A stretch of DNA of 64,000 nt from Dichetophora obliterata (taxonomy: Eukaryota > Arthropoda > Insecta > Diptera > Sciomyzidae): assembly GCA_963920525.1 (NCBI GenBank), contig OY986438.1:193298962-193362961 (forward strand), written 5' to 3'. Below the pieces are notes generated by a model. That model was not told the DNA's origin, searched no databases, and saw only the letters and a list, made by a program, of their open reading frames with translations. Made by a program: the position numbers and the translations under genes. Shown one piece after another: positions 11,265 to 21,212 of the stretch; the stretch's first letter is position 1; each line of letters opens with the position of its first letter.

Positions 11265-11806
11265 AAATCCTCAATTGCATTGACAATAATTATACGATCT
11301 CCCTCTTTCTTTCGCATTAACACTTTACCATTCCTAACCCAAACAAACTTGAAATGATTTTCTTTTTTGAATTTCTGTGCAGCTTTTAAGAGATTTCTCG
11401 TAGCAGTAGGCAAATTTTCGTTTATGTAAATTTTACGGTTGCTATCACCGCCAAATAATTTTGCATTTAACTTTTTTAGGTTGGCAAATTTGCTTCTCAT
11501 AATTTCTTTTTTCCTATAGGAAGACACCAATTTAACGCATAAGATGTTTAAAGATGAATTTGAAGAAGTTTTATCAGCATTTTTATTAATAGTTTTAACG
11601 TAGCAATCATCAATTTCAGTCTCATACATATTTAAATTCATTCCCTCAGTAAAGATTGTCATTGCAGAATTAAGAGCATTGCTGTTGTTAATATTCGGGA
11701 CACCAACAATTTCAACGCACTTTTCATTACTCTTATGTTGAAGGTAGTTGACTTCTTTTTGAAGCTCATCAACTTTGCTCATCAAAAACTGTTTCTCTTC
11801 TTGCAA
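11249..11806 (-). CDS. LINE ORF1 protein, 5'-truncated (FP C-terminal-type domain)
   Basis: A 185-residue open frame. It starts inside a coiled coil (EEKQFLMSKVDELQKEVNYLQ), has a small middle domain (CVEIVGVPN...) and ends with KIYINENLPTATRNLLKAA and FKFVWVRNGKVLMRKKEG. That C-terminal block matches the zinc-finger-free FP-type domain seen in ORF1 proteins of many insect LINEs, where the protein binds element RNA. The frame is open upstream of the Met (SLISTLQEEKQ), so the real protein began further upstream and was lost at about 11815. The TAA overlaps the possible start of ORF2. Confidence 0.8.
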   Translation of the reverse strand: MQEEKQFLMSKVDELQKEVNYLQHKSNEKCVEIVGVPNINNSNALNSAMTIFTEGMNLNMYETEIDDCYVKTINKNADKTSSNSSLNILCVKLVSSYRKKEIMRSKFANLKKLNAKLFGGDSNRKIYINENLPTATRNLLKAAQKFKKENHFKFVWVRNGKVLMRKKEGDRIIIVNAIEDLCQYN

Positions 11807-11829
11807 GGTGGAAATAAGAGAGAGCGTGC

Positions 11830-13525
11830 TGGAGAAGAAGTTATCTGCTGCCGGCTTTAGAGATCAGATATATAATTGGCTTGCTTCTTATTTACACCAC
11901 ATAACTCAAAGAGTAAAAATAGGCAGTTCCTTAACAGACCTACTATGATTAATCTTGGTGTTCCACAAGGTTCAGTATTAGGTCCAACCCTATTCCTTAT
12001 TTACGTAAACTCAATTTTTTCGCAAGATTTTTGTGGCCGAATAACAGCATTTGCGGACGACTTAGGAATAACGTACGAGACAAGCTCCCAGTTCGATCTT
12101 ATCTGTGATATAAATAGTGATGTACATACTTTAAGAGAATGGTTTGCAAAACATAAATTAATAATTAGTAATAAGACGAAGTTAATGTTTGTAAATCTTT
12201 CTAAACTTTTTCAACATCTCCAACAGAACAAGAGTATTTCCATCTTGTTGGAAGGTGGAAAATGTTCAGCCGGTGCCTAAAAAGGGTGATGCCATGATCC
12301 CTGCAAACTACCGACCCATTGCGATATGCTCTACGCATTCCAAAGTTATGGAGAGCGTTAATTCGTTATGGAGAGAGTTAATTCGTCAACGCCTTACAAA
12401 GAAAGTAAAAAAAGTAGCGACTGTTGTTTTAAAATTGAAACAGTTAACCAGTTTAGATACTTGGGTGTCATAATAGATAACAATATGATTATGCAATTTT
12501 AAGAAAATTGTATATGCTTAAAAAACTTTGCTCCTCCAATCTTCTTAACATATTTTACTATGGTCTTTCCCATTCAAAACTTAATTATGGTATTTCTTGC
12601 TGGGGTGGCTCGTATGCTAATAAAATAAAGCCATTATTAGTCCTACAAAAAAATATCATTCGTAAAATCTGCAATGTCGTCAATAGTTGTCCTAGTCATG
12701 AGCTTTTTAAATCACTCCAAATATTACCTGTTCGCCTCTATTTTATTTAAAAGTACTTCAACAATAGTTTTTTGCAAAGCAGCTTTCACAAAACAACTTA
12801 GTATCGCCGTATAATTTAAGATATGTCGGTAATGTTGCAGTTCCTGCTTTTCGCACGACTGCTTGCTTATAGGAATAATTTTTCAATACTGTCCCGTAGA
12901 CTATTTAACAGACTTCCATCATCAATTAAGTGTTTGGAATCGCAAAATACCTTTCTAAAGCAAGCTAAGTCATGGCTTCTCGGTTTTAACTCACAAGAAA
13001 TTGAATTACTTTTTCATCCGAGCACGTAATATTAATTACGCTGCTTAATTAATAAAAGCATGCAGCTCACTTATTAAATCAACTTCTACTACCTCACAAA
13101 TATTTCATCCTCTTACTTTTCCTTCATCTTCCATTTCTTCTCTAAAACCTATAGCTTGTAATCCATAGCATAAAATTTATTTTTAATTTCCACTTGTGAC
13201 ATTTAACACAGTATTTATATATACTATTAATGTCACTACCATTTTCCATTTATATTAATTTAAAATGTTAAATATTGAATATTAATTGAAATGTTTTTTT
13301 ATTTGAATTGTATTATAATTAATGGAGTTTGTGAAATAAACTAAAAACCAAGCTGGGCACTTTAACCTTTTTAGTTCAATAGTTTTTATGACATAGAATG
13401 TTTTATTTTTGCATTAATTGTATTTTTAATTATTAATAATTGTTTAATTATTTTTTGTATCTAGTCTGTAAGCGATAATTGCTCTGCTTGATGATGATAA
13501 ATAAATTGAAATTTAATATAATGGG
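11830..13525 (+). mobile_element. related LINE on the plus strand, degenerate, with nested fragment
   Basis: This begins inside an RT (KLSAAGFRDQIYNWLASYL), frameshifts, and continues GVPQGSVLGPTLFLIYVNS, ITAFADDLG and TLREWFAKHKLIISNKTK. After an inserted foreign LINE piece (12196-12395) it resumes with VNQFRYLGVIIDNN, LSHSKLNYGISCWGG and RRLFNRLPSSIKCL. The 3' end reads TGATGATGATAAATAAATTG near 13485-13510. The protein resembles the minus-strand LINE at 9.1-11.8 kb along its length but is clearly diverged, so it is a sister family or an old copy. The two elements meet head to head at about 11820. Confidence 0.8.
12196..12395 (+). pseudogene. foreign LINE RT fragment nested in the plus-strand LINE
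   Basis: A conceptual frame VFPSCWKVENVQPVPKKGD, then NYRPIAICSTHSKVMESVN, is RT motif 1 of another LINE clade (FPxCWKxAxVxPVPKKG..PxNYRPIA). It interrupts the host LINE between its TKLMFVN and FRYLGV segments. I could not find a target-site duplication, so the exact edges are approximate. Confidence 0.65.
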
Positions 13526-14090
13526 ACGTAATCCCAAATTTGAAATTTAAGGGATTATGTCCCTTGGGGTTATCTCCCGTCACCATTAGTACAACGTAGT
13601 TCTGTTTATTTGAGAATCTGTTTATTTGAGAAATTAATAAACTTTTGTAATTTGAAGTATTCTAATTTGACCCTCAATGTAGCATTCCATGGAATTCTCG
13701 AGTTTAAATTTTGGAAGTATCGAATTAATGCTTGTTATAGCTATTGAATACAAGTTTCGCATTCTTATTCTCTTATATATATGCTCCAAGAGCACGTTTT
13801 GAAATCCTACGCCAGTTTCTTTTTCTAAAATTAAATCTATGAAACTCTGAAGTTTCTTTCATTGGAAGTAATGTTTCGTCAGCGAATGGTATTATCACAG
13901 TAGTATATCAGTATCGGCAAAGTATAACATACTTTAAAATAAGTGCTATGTTTTAAACAATTTTTAGTGTACACTTTAGAGTATAATACTTTTAACGCAA
14001 TCAAATGCAATCTTTACGCAAAAATATAACTTGAAAATCACACAAATTAACTTAAAATATGCTTCAAAGACAACATTGTGTTCAACTCAC

Positions 14091-14303
14091 CTCATGTTGT
14101 TCATTGTACTTTCGGCTAACTTGCGTTTGTCTAGCTGCCTCAAGATCCTCCAGTAAATCGGCTTGCTCTGTGAGCACTGCCAGAGCTATGGGAGTTTTGC
14201 CGAATTTGGACAAAGTTGTGACATCCGCACTGTGCTGTATCAATAGACGCACGATGTTTTTGTGTCGTTTTTCCACTGCCCAATGTATTGGTGTCATGCG
14301 CAG
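14091..14303 (-). CDS. GABPB-like ankyrin protein, exon 4 (ankyrin repeats 4-5)
   Basis: A 71-codon exon with acceptor CTTGCATTAG and donor GAG|GTGAGT, phase 0 on both sides. It reads LRMTPIHWAVEKRHKNIVRLL, then SADVTTLSKFGKTPIALAV. GABP beta has the matching TALHWAxEHxHxxVVELL and SKFCKTAFDIA segments at this point. After repeat 5 it ends in a charged helix (LLEDLEAARQTQ). The donor opens a very long intron: the next exon that fits the phase on this strand is at 15-174, 13.9 kb away, and the whole gap is transposon DNA. The reading frame opposite to this exon is an antisense shadow. Confidence 0.9.
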
Positions 14304-14361
14304 CTAATGCAAGAAATTGGAGAATTAAAGTTTATAATAACTAACTAATTAACTAACTCAC

Positions 14362-14559
14362 CATATCGCTGGGGTTAATGGCGCATTTTTTTTCTAAAAG
14401 TAGCGAAACTATGCGCTCATGCCCATAGAAACAGGCCAAATGCAATGGCGTACGATCGACCTTCGTTTTGGAATCTTTATTAATGCCACCTTTCAGTAGC
14501 ATATCGCAGATTTCATACTGATTGTTCATGGCAGCAAAATGTAGCGCAGACATGCCAAG
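14362..14559 (-). CDS. GABPB-like ankyrin protein, exon 3 (ankyrin repeats 2-3)
   Basis: A 66-codon exon with acceptor CCTATAG and donor ATG|GTGAGT, phase 0 on both sides. It starts LGMSALHFAAMNNQYE and includes TKVDRTPLHLACFYGHERIV, two canonical ankyrin repeats with the TPLHxA helix-1 motif. KVDRTPLH is the same string found at this position in GABP beta. The repeats form the surface that contacts the ETS-domain alpha partner (known for the family). The exon boundary falls between repeats, as is usual for ankyrin genes. Confidence 0.92.
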
Positions 14560-14821
14560 CTATAGGAAAGTATATGTGATTAAAAGTGAAGTTTGATTAT
14601 GACTAAATCACGAGCTAATAACTTTTGTTTAATATGTTTGTTATGCATGTTAAGAATACTATTTCAATAAGTTATATGCAAGTCGTTGCACCGGGTGCTG
14701 TCACAGAAACTTCGTCAAAATTTGCAAGTTCAATCAATGTTTTCTTATTCCCTTCAAACGTTATCATATGCAGTGCACCAACCTGTTGCTTTTCTATTTA
14801 TATTTCATCCATAATACCTAC

Positions 14822-14977
14822 CCAATCCGACGTAAAGGGAGCTCCTCGTGATAGCATCGTCTTGACACCATTTACATCGCTATCCCGGGCATATTGCAAC
14901 AATTGTTTGCCCAAATCCACTACAGTTGTGGTGACGCTGAGTGTATTCAAAGATTTATTAAGATCTCCTTCGGTGCG
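14822..14977 (-). CDS. GABPB-like ankyrin protein, exon 2 (start of ankyrin domain)
   Basis: A 52-codon exon with acceptor TTGTTAG and donor TGG|GTAGGT, phase 0 on both sides. It encodes a Ser/Thr linker followed by DLGKQLLQYARDSD and then GAPFTSDW. The DLGK(K/Q)LLxxAR start and the GAPFT(T/S)DW signature are the hallmark of the N-terminal ankyrin repeat of GA-binding protein beta subunits. Those proteins bind the ETS-domain alpha subunit and activate promoters with paired GGAA sites, including many nuclear genes for mitochondrial proteins. Family assignment rests on the motifs and exon order. I have no alignment to confirm one-to-one orthology. Confidence 0.9.
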
Positions 14978-15044
14978 CTAACAATAAAAATGCACATTAT
15001 TCATGAAAGGTGGTACAGTTGGCAAAATCATTTGGTTAACTTAC

Positions 15045-15167
15045 AATTTTATAGTTTATCAAATTGGCAAAATTGTTGATGCAACCTTCTGTGGGGTACA
15101 CTTTACCATCGGCTCGCAGTGTGGCAACAACCTTGCTTCCGCCGCCAACACCACCGATCATATTCAT
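15045..15167 (-). CDS. GABPB-like ankyrin protein, first visible coding exon
   Basis: This is the most upstream coding exon I can support for the ankyrin-repeat gene. From the ATG at 15167 (a second ATG lies two codons later) it encodes 41 residues, beginning with a glycine run and ending ..NLINYKI. It stops at a good donor (ATT|GTAAGT, phase 0). The frame stays open upstream to a TAA near 15231, just beside a possible acceptor (CCTTAAAG), so a 5' exon could exist. The peptide segment KVVATLRADGKVYPTEG is not a domain I recognise. The phase-0 junction joins it to the next exon, which carries the family-specific start of the ankyrin domain. The start codon is less certain than the exon. Confidence 0.7.
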
Positions 15168-15230
15168 TGCGTTTTGCTCCACAGCCACACTTGATAATTT
15201 TGCGGATTTCTTTGTAGTTGTTTTTCTTTA

Positions 15231-15770
15231 AGGAACGCACAAGAAGAGAAAACATTTAATTAATACTAACAGGAAATAATTTAAACAAAAACTCAAATAA
15301 ACAAAGGAAAAGGAAATGAAGCACGCACTATTTCCCCAAGTTTATTATATTCACTTCACTTTATTTCTGTCTTTCTTGTTCTACTTTTTTAGGTTTTTCT
15401 TTTCTCTGCTGCGAATCAAAACAAAAATAACCAAAAGTTTCTGGCACTTTTGGTTAAGTTGTTGTTGCAGTCACTGTGACAGTTGAGTGAAGAATTAGTG
15501 TTGCTTATTCTTAAGAAAATAGCTCAAGCATAAACACAGTGGGGAAAGTTTGGAATATACAAAAATTTTCCAAGCAATGAAGCTGTCCTATATATCCTAT
15601 ATAGAGCTTTATTTAATCCTAATATAATATTTATAATCAGGAGAAATATTTTTAGAATAAACGATTTGGTCAAAAAAATACGTTAAATTTTTCATACTTT
15701 TTTGGCATAATTGGCATAACATAAAATAAGTAAGTAAGTAGTAAGCCTAAATATTTGCACTGAATTTTCA
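15231..15770. other. upstream region of the ankyrin gene; no coding signal
   Basis: It holds the likely 5' UTR or promoter side of the minus-strand ankyrin gene. A pyrimidine tract with CCTTAAAG at 15231 could be an acceptor for an unseen 5' exon. A TAAG tetranucleotide run lies at about 15727-15742, like the tail of the RTE element. I see no TATA box or other firm promoter signal. Confidence 0.35.
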
Positions 15771-15774
15771 AACT

Positions 15775-16476
15775 TTCGCAAATTTTACCTCCTAAACCAT
15801 TGTCAGCAGGTTTTTTGCCTGGTAAATCTACTACCACTAATTTGGCTCTGTTTCCCACCACATCGTAACCGCTATGGAGAGCTCTAGCCAACTTGATGTG
15901 GTGTACAAACTTTCCCAAAGCATTCGATAAAGTTGACCACAAGATTCTTTTGTTAAAATTAAAACAATTTGGTCTGAGTTCCTGTTAAATTTTTTATTTA
16001 GTTTTTTGTCGAATCGTAAGTTATTTGTAAAAATTGGATATTAAATTGGATATTGCAATGGATGCTTATTCAGGTATACCTCAGGGCTCACACTCTGGTC
16101 CATTGCTATTCTTGGTATTTATAAATGATTTGTCTGCCATATTCTCGTTTTCGAAGTGTTTATTGTTCGCGGATGATGTTAAACTGTTTTTAAAAATCAA
16201 TGATGTATCTGATTGCATTAAATTGCAGACTGATTTGTCTAATTAAAATACTTGGTGTCTGTCAAATAATCTTAATTTGAATATTAGTAAATGTTGTGTT
16301 GTTTCTTTCACTAAACGTGCCCAAACAATAATATTTGATTATACAATTGATAATTCTGTTTTAACTCGTAAATATGAAATTATAGATCTGGGAGTAATTT
16401 TTGACACCAACTTAAATTTAAAAAGTCACTTTGATTGAATTATTTCGAAATGCTTCTCTATGTTGCTTTTTAGGGT
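15775..16476 (+). pseudogene. LINE reverse-transcriptase fragment, host of the nested LOA element
   Basis: Frame-corrected pieces: GFLPGKSTTTNLALF (motif 2), MESSSQLDVVY, FPKAFDKVDHKILLLKLKQFG (motif A), then an open run 16034-16246 with GIPQGSHSGPLLFLVFINDL and CLLFADDVKLFLK (catalytic FADD). After a stop it continues with NTWCLSNNLNLNISKCCVVSF and IIDLGVIFDTNLNLKSHFD. There are multiple stops and shifts. The HSGPLLF and FADDVKLF pattern fits a jockey-superfamily LINE. It is interrupted at 16477-16487 by the LOA-type element; its remainder should resume at 18137 but decays quickly. Confidence 0.75.
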
Positions 16477-16487
16477 CCACCATGGTC
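16477..16487. repeat. target-site duplication, left copy (LOA-type LINE)
   Basis: CCACCATGGTC, repeated at 18126-18136. Confidence 0.8.
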
Positions 16488-18125
16488 GTGCGGCCTAGGA
16501 GTTAACCCTAGCAAGACGGAACTGATGTTATTCACCACAAAAACCAAAGCGCCACAATTTGTCCTTCCAAAGCTCAATAACCAACCTCTTACACTATCCA
16601 GTAGCGCAAAATACCTAGGTGTCATTCTGGATCCTAAGCTAAGCTGGAAAACTAACATCGAACAAAGGGTCAAGAAGGCCTGTATAGCCTTCTACGCCTG
16701 CAAGAAAACCTTTGGTAGAAAATGGGGTCTTCAACCTAAAATGCTCTTATGGCTATACACAGCAGTAGTGCGACCCATCTTGGCGTATGGTTCATTAGTA
16801 TGGTGGCCTGCACTGAATAAAGCATACAACACAACTAAACTAGCTCGGATCCAGCGATCCGCATGCGTAGGTATCACGGGGGGTATCCGCTCATGCCCCA
16901 CTGATGCACTTAATGTCCTGACACATTTACTCCCCATAGATTTACACATTAAGCTTACCGCAACAAACAGTGCAGTCAGACTCAGAGAGTCGTACAACTG
17001 GCGAAATAGACCATATGGACACAGCAACATTCTTAATCCGCTACCTCGGGAACTGCTTCCTGGAAAAACGGACTACGACACCCCCAAACTCGACTTCACG
17101 AAATCCTTTACAACCAAGTTTCCCACCAGGGTGGAATGGCGCAATGGGGGAATTGATCTAGCCTTCGATGTGTCCTTTTACACGGATGGCTCCAAGATGG
17201 AGTGCGGAGTGGGAGCGGGCATATACTCTGAGAAACTGGGGGTGGCGGACTCGTTTCGTCTACCAAACTCAGCCAGCGTCTTTCAGGCCGAGCTTTTTGC
17301 GATAAGAGAAGCTTGTCGCACCTTAAGGAGAGCTAATACCAACCACCTTAACGCAGCTATTCTGACGGATAGCCAAGCTGCCGTTAAATCTTTAGCTGCG
17401 ATCAGTACCAACTCCAAACTGGTAAGGCAGTGTAAGGATGAACTGGCCCGGCTAAGTCACCAACTTTGCATTACCATAATCTGGGTTCCCGGCCATAGGA
17501 ACATTGATGGTAATGAAAAGGCGGATGAATTGGCCAGGCGGGGTTCTTCCCTTGACGTTTCCAGAGCGGAACCAGTCGAAGTTCCACTGAACACAGTCAA
17601 GGGAGGAATTCGTTCTTACTACTTAACCTTAGCCGGTCGTAGATGGAGAGAACTACCAACCTGCAGCACATCAAGAAAAATATGGCCCCTCTACAATATA
17701 GGCAGAACTCAACAGTTGCTATCAAAGCCCCGGAGCGACATAGCCAGATTAACGGCTATTATTACGGGTCACTGGTGCATCGGAGTTCATGCCGAGAGAA
17801 TCGGATTACCTTTCAACACCCACTGTCGCAGCTGCGATGACCCAAATGAAAAAGAAACACTAACACACTTTCTGTGCACCTGCCCGGCCCTGGCCAGGTC
17901 CAGACTAGCAACGCTTGGCAGGCCCTTCCTCAGCAACCTAGAGGAACTCTCAACAACAAAAATCAACAATCTCCTAACGTTCATCAATCGCACCGGATGG
18001 TTATAACCTAGCAGTGCGCTGCCCAGTCAACCAACAGAAACACGAGGTTATGGTATCAAAACGGCTCACTAGAGCTACTTGGATCCTACTTGCATGTAGA
18101 ATCACCATCTAAACCAACCAACCAA
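16488..18125 (+). mobile_element. LOA/I-type LINE, 5'-truncated, nested in another LINE
   Basis: This element begins inside the RT frame right after the 11-bp duplication (16477-16487) and ends in an (ACCA/CCAA)n tail before the second duplication at 18126-18136. It carries an intact 3' coding region with RT C-terminus, RNase H and a zinc-knuckle-like end (next entry). RNase H plus a tandem-repeat tail is typical of the LOA and I groups. Truncation at the 5' end is the usual result of incomplete reverse transcription. It is younger than the degenerate LINE it sits in. Confidence 0.88.
16503..18006 (+). CDS. LOA-type LINE ORF2 C-terminal part: RT thumb plus RNase H
   Basis: An open frame of about 500 codons (first Met at 16525, but coding from VNPSKTELM at 16500). 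It has the end of the RT (SSSAKYLGVILDPKLSW, LLWLYTAVVRPILAYGSLVW), then an RNase H domain with the expected acidic residues (FYTDGSKME, QAELFAIREA, ILTDSQAAV, WVPGHRNIDGNEKADELAR). It ends in a CCHC-like region (HCRSCDDPNEKETLTHFLCTCP). RNase H removes element RNA after first-strand synthesis. No stop interrupts it, so the insertion is recent; the RT catalytic core and endonuclease were lost at the 5' end. Confidence 0.9.
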
Positions 18126-18136
18126 CCACCATGGTC
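18126..18136. repeat. target-site duplication, right copy (LOA-type LINE)
   Basis: CCACCATGGTC, matching 16477-16487. Confidence 0.8.
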
Positions 18137-18578
18137 TCAAAATATTTTTTTAAATTCTAACATCACGACAATGACGTGAGATGATTACCCCATATTGACC
18201 ACGGCAAAGATGTGTGAGTCCATCCCAAAAGAAAAAGACAATTTTTTCTTGATTTTTGACAAAAAATTCATATCGGAAAATTAGTGTTATTAGTCAACCT
18301 AAAAATTTTTTCCTAAAAAAAATAAAAGTTATGCGGCAACCAAAAAATTTTTTCTCAAAAATAACAATTAATTATAAAAAAAAATTTTATTTAAACCCAT
18401 TTTAATTATTTATTTTAACCAACTCCAAGAAAGTTGCATACAATTATTTCCCTGGTATAATTACTTATAATATCGTAATACGCGTTTTTGTTAACGTTTT
18501 AATATACAAACGAATTAAAAGGTTAATAATTTTTGTACACCATTTATGATTTCTACTCAAATAGATTGCTTCGACAAA
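18137..18578. other. AT-rich remnant after the nested LINE, no feature seen
   Basis: This should contain the continuation of the interrupted host LINE, but I can recognise no protein motif. Confidence 0.4.
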
Positions 18579-18860
18579 AAAGCATAGTACTATGTTTGTT
18601 TACGTGAAATTTTGCTATATTAATATATTTGTTGCGGGAAATTTCTGAAATATATTTTGTTGCGAGCAGTTCTGTTTGCTACGTTTCTAAGAGAGTGAGT
18701 TAGGAAATTTCATATGATATATCTCTTTTCATTTCAAAATAAACAGGCAGTACAATTAAATTGTCGTGAAAAAATGTTGCTCAGAAACATGTTGCGATAA
18801 TTTCACGCAGCGGAACAGAGTACTACTCTGACGAAAATGTTGTGAAAATTTCCACGCTTT
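18579..18860. repeat. dispersed repeat, copy 1 (CATAGTACTATG family)
   Basis: Starts AGCATAGTACTATGTTTG and runs through TTTTGTTGCGAGCAGTT, AATTAAATTGTCGTGAAAAA and ACTCTGACGAAAATGTTGTG. The same order of segments occurs at 44500-44765. It has no open frame. It looks like a non-autonomous element, but I could not define terminal repeats. Confidence 0.75.
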
Positions 18861-18929
18861 AAAAATTTGGATTTTGTCACTTCTAACAAAATATTTTAAA
18901 TTAAATAAAGCAAATAAGCAAAAAATTAT

Positions 18930-19107
18930 TTAAATGAATGAATGGATTCATTTGTGATTTAAAACCATTTAATTCATTCATCCCCAAATGATTGATTGGG
19001 ATTTCAAATTCTAAATCACAATCAAAGATTTGAAAAAATGAATGCAATCACTTTTTCAGATCATTGATAGGGAAATAAATGATTTTAAATCACAAATGAA
19101 TGCATTC
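18930..19107. repeat. inverted repeat around ATTCATTTGTGATTTAAA
   Basis: The left arm GGATTCATTTGTGATTTAAA (about 18943-18962) is mirrored by TTTAAATCACAAATGAATG (about 19083-19101), with further ATTCATT/AATGAAT motifs between them. A small palindromic repeat, possibly a MITE; no clear target duplication. Confidence 0.55.
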
Positions 19108-20079
19108 TTTTACAGCTCTGATATAAGCATACATATATTTTTTATATAAAAAGATGGCCCTGAAGTTGGTGTGCTTAAGAAATTTAAAAATCGGGCCACT
19201 CATAGCTCTTCTCCGGATCGGCAGAACAAAAAAATTCATTCGAAAATGGGTTCTTCAATGCACATTTTTTACCAAAATTTAAAAAAAATATGGAAAATTA
19301 TGAATCGTTGAAAAAAGCCCAAAAATTTAAGTTATTTTTGACCATATTGTTGCGTGTAAAAAATATAAAAATTTTACAAAAGACGCTTATTTATGTAAGA
19401 TATGAGGAATCACATTAGAAACAGATTAACAAAGTTAATTAAAATTGGTCGATTAGTTTGTTAGCAGTAGTGTGGCCCATTTTGAAAAAGTATATTTCGA
19501 AAAAAACGTGCTTAAATATACTCTGGTTAGTTAAAGGTATTGTGGTGCACCAGGTTTTAAGCGCCGAACAGCAGAATTTGTATTTTGTTACACGAAGTGT
19601 TAAAAAAAAACAAAAAGGTATTCAATTCAGTAAAAATTAATTTTGTTTTTCTACAATACTTTACAAAATTAAAATTAAGCTAATGAATTAAAAATAAAAT
19701 TTATTTTAGTAAATCAAATCGTGTTAGTCAATTAACATAAAATACATTAAAAGCTGTCGAAAATGGAAAACTATGTATATTTTACTCGAAATCAAAAAAC
19801 ATTAATATTGGTCTTTGTTTTTTTTTTTTTTATTTTTTACATATTTTCATAATCTACTTATTTCATCAGTTTGAGATATATCACATAAGATTATTGAAAA
19901 AAAAATAGTAAATAAATATAAAAAACTTAAAAGGCTCTTCTATCATTAAACGAATAAAGCATTATTATTATTAAAATAAAAAAGTATAAAGTATAAATAA
20001 AAAGAGACACAATTCGTTGCACCACTATAACAAAGTTATAGCAAAAACACTTTATTCCTACAACAAAGGAATTAACTTC

Positions 20080-20730
20080 GACTGTACCGAATTAAGAATA
20101 CCCCACATCCGTATTTTAGTAAATACGAAGTTGTCAATGTTGTATAATTTTGATGACCTCACTTTTATAGGGCGTGATTTTTATCCAATATATAAAATTT
20201 GGAACTCAGAGTTCATCCTAATTATTAAAGCTTATGTGTAAAATATCAAGTTTAAACCATCATTTTGTTGAATTTATGAAGGTTCTGTATTATAATGACG
20301 CCACTTTGTGTGTGAGGTGGGCGTGGTTTTCATCGAATTTCGACAAATTTCAAATATGTGATGAATATTTTACTCCAAAGCTAATGTGCAAAATTCCAAG
20401 TTCATATATTAATTTGTGTGGCATTTGGTCACTTCGTATGGGAGGTAGGCGTGGTGCTCATCCGATTTTGCTCATTCCCAAATTTTATCTTCGTTTTTTT
20501 AAAATAAGCATATATTTCTGATTTCATTACGATAGCTTACAAATTGTGGCTCTAATAGTGTTGACAGACAAACATACGGATAGACGAATATAGCTAAATC
20601 GACTCAGGAGGTAATGCTGATCAAAAATGTATATACTTTCCTATACCTACCACGTCTCCTTATTAGCGTTACGAACGGAGTGACAAAGTTAGTATACCCC
20701 TTACGCAGTACGCGTGGGGGTATAAAAAGT
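20080..20730. repeat. dispersed repeat with TATGGGAGGTAGGCGTGG units
   Basis: It begins near TTCGACTGTACCGAATTAAG and ends AGTATACCCCTTACGCAGTA..GGGGGTATAAAAA. In between are two copies of a unit (about 20305 and 20430) with CACTTYGTRTGGGAGGTAGGCGTGG, and a tail with ATCGACTCAGGAGG. The same units and tail make up the palindromic cluster at 48.6-50.7 kb. Short open frames here are not genes. Confidence 0.7.
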
Positions 20731-20734
20731 TACG

Positions 20735-20932
20735 TTAAGGCCAATGTTAGTCGCTTCGACGTACACTACATTTATTAAAACATTCACACTATCCAATTAA
20801 AAAGCCAAACACATCCGAACACAACGACGGCAGCTTAACAATATGGATAGAGAACACGATCAGATGAGAGAAAAAAGTTGTAAGCAAAAAGTGAGCAGTG
20901 TTAGTCGAAACGACTAACATTGGTTATCCAGG
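20735..20932. mobile_element. short MITE, CCAATGTTAGTCG ends
   Basis: The left end reads CCAATGTTAGTCGCTTCGAC (from 20741). The right end is its complement, GTCGAAACGACTAACATTGG (about 20907-20926), which is also locally palindromic. About 200 bp, non-coding. Confidence 0.6.
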
Positions 20933-21212
20933 GTTAAAATAATGAATAAACACATATTCAACATATACTGAAAAATAAGCCCGGTGTTAAGCGGTGTCAA
21001 ATAAGTCCCACCATTTCCAAAATATGTATTAATTTTCACATTTTTTTAAATAAGATTATATAAATCATACCCTCCACTTGAAAGTCCATTGCAAAATTAA
21101 AAAAAAAATATTTTTGAAAAATGCACCTGCGTTTTAAAAAATGCACTTATTTTAACTGATAATAAAAATAAAATTATTAAAATTAAATACTTGTACACTG
21201 CTTATTACTTAA

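Larger units (their letters stand above)
9100..11815 (-). mobile_element. CR1/L2-like LINE, 5'-truncated, internally deleted
   Basis: A minus-strand element with ORF1 (11806-11249), ORF2 (from 11264 or 11212 down to 9381) and a ~280-bp 3' UTR ending in an (ATT)n tail seen on the plus strand as AATAATAATAATAAT at about 9102-9117. ORF1 and ORF2 overlap by 16 nt. The 5' end of ORF1 is cut where it meets the plus-strand LINE at about 11815-11830. The AGGACACAATGGA segment of the 3' UTR (near 9130) recurs at 30306, suggesting another 3' remnant of this family. Confidence 0.88.
175..14090 (-). other. 13.9-kb intron filled with transposable elements
   Basis: If the exon at 15-174 belongs to the ankyrin gene, this is a single intron. 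It holds a foldback MITE, an RTE LINE, a 455-bp MITE, two LINE fragments, a CR1-like LINE on the minus strand and a related one on the plus strand, each listed separately. The remaining stretches (175-981, 1200-2100, 5337-6156, 6612-7849, 13530-14090) are AT-rich with no coding signal I can defend. Confidence 0.6.

Noticed and set aside
14059..14307. 82-codon plus-strand frame over the ankyrin exon
   Set aside because: Antisense shadow of exon 4 of the GABPB-like gene.
15670..15942. 90-codon minus-strand frame
   Set aside because: The plus strand encodes RT motifs (GFLPGKSTTTNLAL, AFDKVDHK); the minus frame is their shadow.
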